Shown here: in pieces, positions 17,088 through 24,896 of the stretch
How positions within the stretch are numbered: the stretch's first letter is position 1
Layout of the letters: each line of letters opens with the position of its first letter
NCBI RefSeq assembly: GCF_001571385.1
Contig: NZ_BCNW01000001.1
Location: 1,550,001-1,614,000, forward strand
DNA from: Methanofollis ethanolicus
GTDB taxonomy: Archaea > Halobacteriota > Methanomicrobia > Methanomicrobiales > Methanofollaceae
Direction of reading: 5' to 3'
Length of the DNA stretch: 64,000 bases
Position numbers and translations under genes: made by a program
The notes under the pieces: model-generated
Databases searched by the model: none
What the model saw: the letters and a program-made list of their open reading frames with translations, nothing else
Told to the model about the DNA's origin: nothing

Positions 17088-18144
17088 AGTTTCGCCTCTC
17101 TCTGTTCAGGGATTACATGGGTTGCGGGTCTTTCTGTTCCTTTCATCGACTCACCTTTTTCTGGATATCGTTTCGTAAGGAAAAGCCGCCTCGCACAGTA
17201 AAATAAGAGGACACGGGAGTGAAGAATCTCACTCGAAAGATATTCGGTTCAGATCTTATTTCCAAAAATATGGCGATGGAAAATATCTTTGTACCTCTTC
17301 TGATTCCTTCCAGAATAATTTTGAAAAGGAAAAATTTTAGAATATTTTTCGGGCATCTTTCATCAATACCGATACTTATATTGAATGCACAGGTCAGAAT
17401 GGCGATTTCGATCCCAGCAGGTATGAAAATCGCTTTCCCTGCCCTGAATTATGAGAAGATGAAACAAAGCATAGTACTGGTGATTTCGTGAATGAGAATG
17501 TAGACCTACGAAAAATTGTACTGGAACCCGGGAGGTGCGATGCCGCCATCTGCCCGGGCACACCTGTTCCGGGAATGGAGACCGGTTTTCCGATATTCAG
17601 TGTGAAAAAGCAGGGCAAGACGTCTGGAAAGGATGTCGAAATACTCTGTTATGCAGAGACTACGGACACCATACCTGGATCTTTCGATGACGCACAAAGA
17701 TGTAATAACCCATGAAGAAACCAGCATTGCATCCTTTCTGGTGCCGCTGCTGATCTTCCAGGGCATGGGTGCGCACGCGTCCGGGAGATCGTCGGGAGGA
17801 ACCACCAATGGCACCTCCGAAAGAGATCTGCACCACATCTCTTTGGTATCCAGGCAACGACACAACAGTAGAGACAAATGAAACCGGCGAGAGACAATGG
17901 ATCGGCGCCGTGGGGAAAATCGACGCCTCTCCCGTCAAGGGGATCAACGCTATGAAGGGAACTTGATGCCGCGGGATTCACTGATGTTAAGTTCAAACCG
18001 GTTTTTCCCACCACTAGCCTTTCAGGATATAGTGCTGCAGGCACTTCTCAGGCTCAAAGAGGGGATCTGATCCCGTTCGCGCTGTCATCTCATAGTCTGA
18101 AACAATGATGTCAAAATCTTCCGTTCTGATCATTCCGGAAGTTC
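17088..18144. other. Long stretch without a supported gene; probably decayed sequence
   Basis: More than 1 kb with only short open frames. Plus-strand fragments at about 17488-17715 and 17808-17966 read like pieces of one protein (for example APPKEICTTSLWYPGND and ETGFPIFSVKKQGK), but they are in different frames and separated by stops. I could not assign them to a family. An AT-rich segment (17160-17480) includes the promoter of the O-methyltransferase. I call no gene here. Confidence 0.4.
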
Positions 18145-18375
18145 CTATGAAAATTGTTCCGGGGCGTTTTTGATCGATACGCCTTCCCGCACGCTCGCAG
18201 TGGGGGCTCCTCGAAAGCCTGACGGCTTTCTCATGCTCACCTCGTTCGCATCTCGAAGATCAAACATCTTCTCAAACTCGCTGGCGCTCGTCCAGCGAAA
18301 CCTTCTGGTTTCTTGACTCTCTTCGGTCACTCCCTGAAAATGCGAGGGAGTCGGGAGGGCAGAGAGCGGACCGTT
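18145..18375 (+). repeat. Family B intergenic repeat, copy at 18.1 kb
   Basis: It begins with ATGAAAATTGTTCCGGGG, then TTGATCGATACGCCTTCC and CACGCTCGC. This matches the head of the repeat at 38561 and, on the other strand, the one ending at 49848. After the head it has a hairpin-like CTCGAAAGCC...GGCTTTCTCATGCTC subrepeat also seen inside the MITE copies at 11-12 kb. No coding potential. Confidence 0.55.
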
Positions 18376-18460
18376 CAGATGGTGATCTTGTCCTCCATAT
18401 CTCTGTTATGCGGGGGCCAGGTATGGTCAACATCCTCGACTCAAGGCTCTTCAGTTCCGG

Positions 18461-19489
18461 TCACGATGCCGAGACGGATATGTTCACCGTCCTGATGGTT
18501 ACCGCCACGGGGGGGGATGAGCCGTCGATGTCAAGCGTTATGATGTCTCTGCCGTTGATTCCCCGGGTGGTTTTGGGCATGAGAACGTTATCGTAGTCCG
18601 TATGAAACTTATTCAGGTTTGATTCTGTCTCTTTTGCCAGATGCTTTGAAAATTCCGTCATCACGGTGTCGGTGCTGTTGATGAAGGTGAAATTCAGGTG
18701 ATGTGTATGTATGGGATCGGCTTCACGGACGTCGGCGAGTATCTGGAGAGTTGTGGGGCTGTTTCCGCTGACAAACGACGGGTTGCCGGGTACGATGGTC
18801 ACCAGATCGACCGTAAGGGAAGAGAGTTCTTCTTTTCCCGAACTGGCGTTGAACTCCCCTTTCTTGTTGAACGTGACGAACGAATCGGCGAACGTGGAAA
18901 ACTTCCCACTCGCACATACATCATCCATGGTGAACTCCGTGAGCGGCACTGTCTTCCCTTTCTTCGTGACGTTGATATAGCCGTACTGCCAGGTATACCC
19001 CTGGTCTTCCCAGAACGTGTAGGACGGTTCGAATGCGATGCTCACCATGCGGCAGGTTGCAATCGGCGCCCCGGTAGGTGTGGTGCGGATCTCTGCGAAC
19101 GCACCGAGATCGGTGACAGTGAGCGTTCCGCTGGATTTTTCGGGGCTCATCAGGATATCTCCTGCCCCCAGGGGTATCAGGTGGCCGTACGATGCGGGTA
19201 TTTTTTCAGAGGCGATATGCCTGATGTCGTTTGAGGACTCCATGAATGTTTCTTTTACGGAGTTAATCTGGTTGATCTCCGACTGTTCCTTGAGCCCTGG
19301 GACGTAACTCGTGGCGTACAGCGAAATGAATGTTGCAATCACCGCTAAAAGCAGCATCAGTGCGACGACGGATGAGACAGCGTCCTCCCGTCTGTGTCTA
19401 CGTTCCGCTGAGGCAGCGTAGATCCCGCCGCACGGCGGCATATCGAGATGCAGTGTACCGTTCAATCTGGTTTTCTCTGTTCTGATCAT
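18461..19489 (-). CDS. Pilin-like secreted protein at the end of the secretion operon
   Basis: A 342-residue protein with an N-terminal basic region, then RREDAVSSVVALMLLLAVIA (about 33-52) and a further hydrophobic stretch. This is the class III (type IV pilin) signal layout, with Glu-Asp near the cut site. The rest is an extracellular beta-rich, Asn/Thr-rich domain. It is the last gene of the operon with the ATPase and platform protein, so it is probably a major or minor subunit of the structure they build, or an export substrate. The start at ATG 19489 is preferred because AGGAGGTG overlaps the alternative GTG. It is much longer than the plus-strand pilins. Confidence 0.75.
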   Translation of the reverse strand: MIRTEKTRLNGTLHLDMPPCGGIYAASAERRHRREDAVSSVVALMLLLAVIATFISLYATSYVPGLKEQSEINQINSVKETFMESSNDIRHIASEKIPASYGHLIPLGAGDILMSPEKSSGTLTVTDLGAFAEIRTTPTGAPIATCRMVSIAFEPSYTFWEDQGYTWQYGYINVTKKGKTVPLTEFTMDDVCASGKFSTFADSFVTFNKKGEFNASSGKEELSSLTVDLVTIVPGNPSFVSGNSPTTLQILADVREADPIHTHHLNFTFINSTDTVMTEFSKHLAKETESNLNKFHTDYDNVLMPKTTRGINGRDIITLDIDGSSPPVAVTIRTVNISVSAS

Positions 19490-19511
19490 TGTTTTACACA
19501 CCTCCTGGTCG

Positions 19512-21314
19512 TCACAGAATGTACACGAAGAGCACGATCGAGGCGAGAAGGAAGACGACGGTATGCTTCAGTCCGGCGAGGATGTTGTTCGCGCTCAGCT
19601 GGCCCGCCATGATCCCCGAGAACCCCCCGATGATGATCCCCACCCTGAACATGTCCTGCAGGTTTCCGGTTATGTCGAAGGTGACATCCATCTCCCGGAA
19701 ACTTGCCACGAATGCATCGTTCAACTGATACGAGCAATAGAGATAAATCCCGAACGAGAGGTATATGACCGCGAGATACACGAACGATACGTTGAAACGC
19801 TTCAGTTTCATCTTCAGATAGTGCTCCAGGTCCCCGATGGCGATTGTCAGGATGTCCCTGAGGTGATCCGTGATCTCGCTTGCCTTTACAATGAGCGAGA
19901 CGGCACGTTTGACGGAGACAAGACCGATCCTCTCCTCCATGCGTATAAGTGCGCTTGAAGTACTGTATCCCCACTTCATCTCATCGGAAGCGATCTTCAG
20001 TTCGGATGAGAGAACTCCGATCTTTGAGGTGGACACCATATCGATCGCGCTCTGGAGCGTCATTCCGACATCTTTCATATCAGCAATATCGCGGAGAAAC
20101 TCGGGCATCTGCGCTTCTACTCTGTTCATGTAGATCTTGCGGGATTCGTAGGCAAGGATAACCGGGATCGTAAGGGCGATGACGAAGAGGCAGATGAACA
20201 TCTCGAGCGGAAACGCGGGGAAGAGGTCCGCAAGGCCTCCGCTCAGGTACTGCCACGCGACGATCAGGGAGAGGAGCATGCCGATGAAGAGTCCTATCTG
20301 GTAGTCGGAGATGTAAAACCGGAATGGATGTCTCAGGATCTCCCTGGCTTTCAGCCACTTTTTCCGTGTCTCGAGGTTTTTTACAAAATCCGGGTTATAT
20401 TCATCCTCTGTTCTTTTTTCGATGATCTCGTCGGTAAACTCCGACTCTCGGACTTCGCGGTGCGAGATCGTCAGGGTGTCGCTCGGCAGCAGGTAGTAGA
20501 GTATCACGATCAGGGCGATTGCCCCGAGGGGAAGGCCGATGTACATCAGCGGCATGATGCCTCCCATCTGCCCTCTTCCTGAGAGGTTCTGTGCGACCAG
20601 CATGATAATGATCGCAATTGGTCCTGCAACGAAGGCCGTTACGTAGACTTCGGCAATCATCTCCATGATCTGGAGGGTCGTTTCGAGCTCCTGCCGGGCG
20701 ATTTCACGGTACCTGTCCGAACGTGAGTCGAAGAAATCTTTCAGGTTTCCTCCGGTTTTGAAGACCAGGGCGAGGTCGTTGAGAAGGTCGGCGAAATTTT
20801 CGGAGGGTGTGATCTTTTGCAGGTTTTTCATTGCCGTCAGGAGGTCTTCGCCGAAAACTTCGACGTCGCGGACGATCATCCCGCATTCGTGCGAGACCTC
20901 GCCGTAGAGGTCTTCCGCCTCGAAGACACTCTTGAAGAGGGAGTAGAGAGTGACGTTCGTTGAGAGCGCTTCCATGTACGTGACTGCGTAGGGCAGGTCC
21001 ATATCGATGCGTGTCCTCCTGCCTGCTGCTACCAGCGCGGGGTAATAGAGGAGCGCAAGGAAGACGACGACGACGAGCACGACAAAGATCAGAACCTGCG
21101 ATACGATGCCGGGAAGGAACGGCAGGAAATCGACCGGGATATCGAAGACCAGGAAGAAGAGTTGCAGCAGCAGGTACCCGAATGCACACAGCAGCGTGAT
21201 GACGATACAGAATTGAAGGTATATCTCGGAATTTATGGGAATCTGCGCTCCCGATAACGATTTCTTGAGTCTCTCACTGTCCAGCAGGGGATCTATGAAC
21301 GAGTTAATCTGCAT
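19512..21314 (-). CDS. TadC/FlaJ-like membrane platform protein (type II secretion F domains)
   Basis: A 600-residue integral membrane protein with two copies of the T2SSF module. Hydrophobic segments lie near residues 30-55, 60-90, 215-240, 250-275, 340-385 and at the C-terminus. The cytoplasmic part of each half has the LxxAVTYMEALSTN / LRDIADMKDVGMTLQSAIDM pattern of platform proteins for archaeal pili or archaella. It anchors the assembly ATPase encoded just upstream; the genes overlap by 11 bases. No archaellum genes (flaF/G/H) are nearby, so a pilus or adhesive structure is favoured over a swimming organelle. Confidence 0.88.
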   Translation of the reverse strand: MQINSFIDPLLDSERLKKSLSGAQIPINSEIYLQFCIVITLLCAFGYLLLQLFFLVFDIPVDFLPFLPGIVSQVLIFVVLVVVVFLALLYYPALVAAGRRTRIDMDLPYAVTYMEALSTNVTLYSLFKSVFEAEDLYGEVSHECGMIVRDVEVFGEDLLTAMKNLQKITPSENFADLLNDLALVFKTGGNLKDFFDSRSDRYREIARQELETTLQIMEMIAEVYVTAFVAGPIAIIIMLVAQNLSGRGQMGGIMPLMYIGLPLGAIALIVILYYLLPSDTLTISHREVRESEFTDEIIEKRTEDEYNPDFVKNLETRKKWLKAREILRHPFRFYISDYQIGLFIGMLLSLIVAWQYLSGGLADLFPAFPLEMFICLFVIALTIPVILAYESRKIYMNRVEAQMPEFLRDIADMKDVGMTLQSAIDMVSTSKIGVLSSELKIASDEMKWGYSTSSALIRMEERIGLVSVKRAVSLIVKASEITDHLRDILTIAIGDLEHYLKMKLKRFNVSFVYLAVIYLSFGIYLYCSYQLNDAFVASFREMDVTFDITGNLQDMFRVGIIIGGFSGIMAGQLSANNILAGLKHTVVFLLASIVLFVYIL

Positions 21315-23055
21315 GGTACGTCGACTTCCTTAATTTGTTAATGAAATGCGAGATCGTATCGATGTCGTAGATCTTCCCGTTGACCATCCGCTGGAGAAGC
21401 TGTTTTCTGGTCTCTATCTGGGCCTGCAGTTCCTCCGCGCTCCACCCATTGGTGTAGGCGATATGCTCGAGGGTTCTTGACCGATCATAGGCCCTGTGGA
21501 ACCCATCCGTCTGCAGGTTCCACTCATACAGCGGGTTCCAGTGAATGTCGCCTCCTTCCAGGTACATCTCGTTGAGTGAGAGGCATCGCCTGAATCCGAT
21601 GCCCGCCCTGTATTGTAGTCCCTGGATCAGCATCAGATCGAGGGCGCCGAACATCACTGTCGGGACATTGATGGGGTCGTGGGTGAGCCTGTTGATCGCC
21701 TCTCGTACCCCTCCTGCGTGCAGGGTGGAGAAGGTGGTATGGCCCGTGTTCATGGCCTGGAAGAGGGTTTGCGCTTCTTCGCCTCTCACTTCTCCCACGA
21801 TGATGAACTCGGGCCGCTGCCGGAGGGAAGCCTTCAGGAGGGTGAACATATCCACGTCGCCGGCATCGAAGTTTTTACCACCTTCACGGGTCTTTAGGGG
21901 GAGCCAGTTCTTGTGGGGGAGCTGGATCTCGCGCGTATCTTCGATGGAGACGATCTTGGCTATCGACGGGATGAAGAACGAGACCGCGTTCATCGTGGAC
22001 GTCTTTCCGCTGGCCGTTCCCCCGACGATGATCATGCTCTTGCTGTTCTCCACACAGAGCCAGATGACGGCCATCAACTCCGCGCTGTAGGTGTTCAGCG
22101 TGATGAGGTCGACGGGCGTCATCGGGTCGGCCTTGAACTTCCGTATCGTAAACGAGCTTCCTTTCGACGATACGACGTCGCTGTAGGTAATCTGTGCTCT
22201 TGAACCCCCAGGAAGCGCTGCATCTATTAGGGGAGTCGTAAGTGACATCTGTTTGTTGGCCTTCTGGGCGATCTTCAGGGCATACTTATTCAACTCATCG
22301 TCCTCGAACTGGATGTTCGTGGCGAGGTTTGCATAGTTGCGGTGATAGACGAAGATCGGTACGCCCTTGCCGTTACAGGTGATATCTTCGATATTCTGAT
22401 CGTGCATGAGGGGGTCGAGCTTCCCGAACCCGGCGAAGTTGCGCCGGAGGAAATAAATGAGGATACCTATCCGTTCATCGTCGATTTCGGGGTCGAACGA
22501 CTTGATGATCTCCTTGATCCTGCCTTCATCGAACGTGGCGGTATTTTTGCTGGTCGATGAGGTGTAGATCAGCACATTCCTCAACTCCTCGTACGTCTCT
22601 TCCAGCAGGATGAACTCTTTATCGGATACCCTGGGCTCGACGACGACATATTCGAGATCCATATCCCGGTTTTTCACGATCTTTGCATATGCAAATGGGG
22701 GAACGAGCCAGTATCTCTCGATCACCCATTTTTCTTCTTCGGGATCGAGGGGCGGGAGTGGGTGCTCGTCCCATCGCTGGTCGTCGCCGGGAATGATCGT
22801 ATCCGCAGGGTCGGCCCTGTACTTCTTTTTCGATCCCTGCCTGAAGGAATCCCAGGTGTATTTCCCGGACGATTTACGGAGGTGTTGCTTCAGTTTTTCG
22901 AAGATTCCTCCCTTCTCTGCTGCCGTTCCGGTATCGGGTGATGGTGCCGGGCGCTCCTCTCCACCTGCCGTCTCTCCTCCGGTGTGCTTTCCCACGGAGG
23001 TCTCCGAAATATTCCCGGTAATGTCCGCCTCATGGTCGTATGCATCGGATGCCAT
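21304..23055 (-). CDS. Type II/IV secretion ATPase (TadA/GspE/FlaI family)
   Basis: A 583-residue hexameric cytoplasmic ATPase that powers pilus assembly. A low-complexity N-terminal tail (first ~70 residues) is followed by an N-domain. The motor domain has Walker A GGTASGKTS near residue 345, the Asp box IVSIEDTREIQLPH, Walker B FIIVGEVRG near 415, and the His box MNTGHTTFSTLHA. All catalytic motifs are intact. It precedes and overlaps the TadC-like gene. With the DUF3821 and transglutaminase-like genes upstream, it forms one operon read from a promoter near 27.6 kb, though 108 bases before this gene could hold another start. Confidence 0.92.
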   Translation of the reverse strand: MASDAYDHEADITGNISETSVGKHTGGETAGGEERPAPSPDTGTAAEKGGIFEKLKQHLRKSSGKYTWDSFRQGSKKKYRADPADTIIPGDDQRWDEHPLPPLDPEEEKWVIERYWLVPPFAYAKIVKNRDMDLEYVVVEPRVSDKEFILLEETYEELRNVLIYTSSTSKNTATFDEGRIKEIIKSFDPEIDDERIGILIYFLRRNFAGFGKLDPLMHDQNIEDITCNGKGVPIFVYHRNYANLATNIQFEDDELNKYALKIAQKANKQMSLTTPLIDAALPGGSRAQITYSDVVSSKGSSFTIRKFKADPMTPVDLITLNTYSAELMAVIWLCVENSKSMIIVGGTASGKTSTMNAVSFFIPSIAKIVSIEDTREIQLPHKNWLPLKTREGGKNFDAGDVDMFTLLKASLRQRPEFIIVGEVRGEEAQTLFQAMNTGHTTFSTLHAGGVREAINRLTHDPINVPTVMFGALDLMLIQGLQYRAGIGFRRCLSLNEMYLEGGDIHWNPLYEWNLQTDGFHRAYDRSRTLEHIAYTNGWSAEELQAQIETRKQLLQRMVNGKIYDIDTISHFINKLRKSTYHAD

Positions 23056-23164
23056 CAGTCCTCCTCTCCTCCTGCGGGGCCTTTCGGTCGAGGTGAACGA
23101 TAATGCCGGGTTTCTGTTCTCCCGGCCCGGTGGTGTCTCTCCCCTCTCCGCGGCCTAACGGAGA

Positions 23165-24892
23165 TCATAGCAGCAGCCCTCCCTTTCCGTGCATCTGGAT
23201 AGATACTACGGCCTCGCAGTTTCTCACGAAGGTTACGATGTAGAAGGTGCCGGTTTCGTAGAACGTGTGATAGTTGACGGTATCCTGCCCCGACGTATGG
23301 CCGTATGCGAACTCGTCGACGAGCATCGCGGAGCCGGTCTCTTCATCCACCTTATAGACGGCAAATCGCATATCCGAGAACGAGGAGAGCCCTTCGATGT
23401 CGTTATCCGGCGGGTTTTTGGGGACGGCTTCGTACCGTATCCGCCACGCTTCGGTCGGCGAGATGTAGATCTCGTTTGACTTCGTGTAGAGCGGCTGGTT
23501 TTCGATGACCTCGTAGTTCATGACGTCGAGATACCACGTTCTATCATAGAAGTTCACTTTCGTGTCGTACCAGACGTCCTGCCAGTACGCGTCCTCGCTG
23601 ATGCGGTTTACTCTCCCGACCTCGTCGACCATGCCCGTGGGGACCCGGATGCCCAGTCGCCCGGAGAGGCTTTCGCGCAGTTCCGGCCCGGCATCAGTCT
23701 TCAGCGGGGAGGGTGTTCGCAGCGAGGCTGTCAGCGATGCATCGATGAGGTCGTCGCGGCTGATTGCTATGTTGTTTCCGGCATCGATGAGAGTCGTTAC
23801 GATCACGGGTTCCACTTTCGCGAGTTCACCTGGGACCTCCCCTGGCAGGGCGGTCGCATTCAGGGCATCTATGTAGATGAACGATTCTGTGGTGACCCAG
23901 GATGCGTTCTCCATCCTGTAGAAGATGGGTGTCATCCCTGCGGGAGGCACGAATCCTTCAGGGTAGGCGATCGTCCGGGCGGGTATGTCCCAGGCGGCTT
24001 CCCCGGCGGCGACCGTCCGGCCGTCTGCATAACCTACGGTCGTGTTTCCCGTGAAGTACCCCGACTCCGGTTCAGGGAACGAAACGTCCGGGAGGCTGCA
24101 GGTTCTGCTCTGCGGGTAGCAGGTCACGGTGCCGATCTCAGTGTGGTGCAAGGCCGTGTAGGTCCTCCCATCTATCGTGTCGTCACACCTGATGCCGACG
24201 GCAGGGTATTCCCAGATCAGGTGGCCCCTGTCGTACTGTTCCGGGAAGACCAGGAACGCTACCGGATACCCCATGGCTTTCAGGACGGAGGCTGCAAGAA
24301 TGTTGATGTCGTCCCTATCCCCTGTTCCTTCCCAGAGCGTCTCGACCGGGTGGCGGTAGTGGCCGTCGGGAGGGGTGTTGACAAACTCGCCGGGCCCGTA
24401 CTGCTGCACGCATGCAACCGTGTTTCTGATGGTGTCGTAGTCCCCCCACCCGTTCTCCACCGACTGTTCCAGGATATAGCCTGCTATTCCGTCGACCAGT
24501 CCGCCGTCGCCGTCCGTCGCTACAGACTGCGCGACGAGGTCGCCGGTCGTCATGTTGGAGGTGATGCTTGCGTTTTTTGACCTGAACATGTTGTATGTGG
24601 CGTTTTTGACGGTGCAGGCATAGACGAACTGCCGGTCGCGATATGTCCAGTTGAGCGTGAGCGTTCTTTCATCGGAATTTTTGGCGCCTGTCCGCGACGG
24701 GGATGGTGTTGGCGACGTACTTCTGATGTCTGTGGAGTCCCCGTCGCTGTCGGCTCCGGGCACGGTGGGGGTGCTTCCCTCTTCGAGAACCCCCATTACC
24801 CTGAGCCCGATGAGGGCACTGACGATGACGATCCCGATGATGATTGCAATGGTGAGCCGGGTCAGGAGGGTCTGGTCGATTGTGTGAACCAT
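23165..24892 (-). CDS. Membrane-anchored transglutaminase-like protein lacking the catalytic Cys
   Basis: A 575-residue protein with an N-terminal anchor (about 10-37), a Ser/Thr/Pro linker, and an extracellular region containing a transglutaminase-like core. The family motif GDCxD is GDRDD here (191-195), so the nucleophilic Cys is Arg193. A His (224, GHLIWEYPAVGI) aligns with the catalytic His. The fold without the nucleophile suggests binding or scaffold use rather than crosslinking or proteolysis. GGAGGTG, which overlaps the upstream gene's stop, sets ATG 24892. It sits between the DUF3821 and ATPase genes in the appendage operon, arguing for a structural role in surface assembly. Confidence 0.75.
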   Translation of the reverse strand: MVHTIDQTLLTRLTIAIIIGIVIVSALIGLRVMGVLEEGSTPTVPGADSDGDSTDIRSTSPTPSPSRTGAKNSDERTLTLNWTYRDRQFVYACTVKNATYNMFRSKNASITSNMTTGDLVAQSVATDGDGGLVDGIAGYILEQSVENGWGDYDTIRNTVACVQQYGPGEFVNTPPDGHYRHPVETLWEGTGDRDDINILAASVLKAMGYPVAFLVFPEQYDRGHLIWEYPAVGIRCDDTIDGRTYTALHHTEIGTVTCYPQSRTCSLPDVSFPEPESGYFTGNTTVGYADGRTVAAGEAAWDIPARTIAYPEGFVPPAGMTPIFYRMENASWVTTESFIYIDALNATALPGEVPGELAKVEPVIVTTLIDAGNNIAISRDDLIDASLTASLRTPSPLKTDAGPELRESLSGRLGIRVPTGMVDEVGRVNRISEDAYWQDVWYDTKVNFYDRTWYLDVMNYEVIENQPLYTKSNEIYISPTEAWRIRYEAVPKNPPDNDIEGLSSFSDMRFAVYKVDEETGSAMLVDEFAYGHTSGQDTVNYHTFYETGTFYIVTFVRNCEAVVSIQMHGKGGLLL

Positions 24893-24896
24893 CTCT

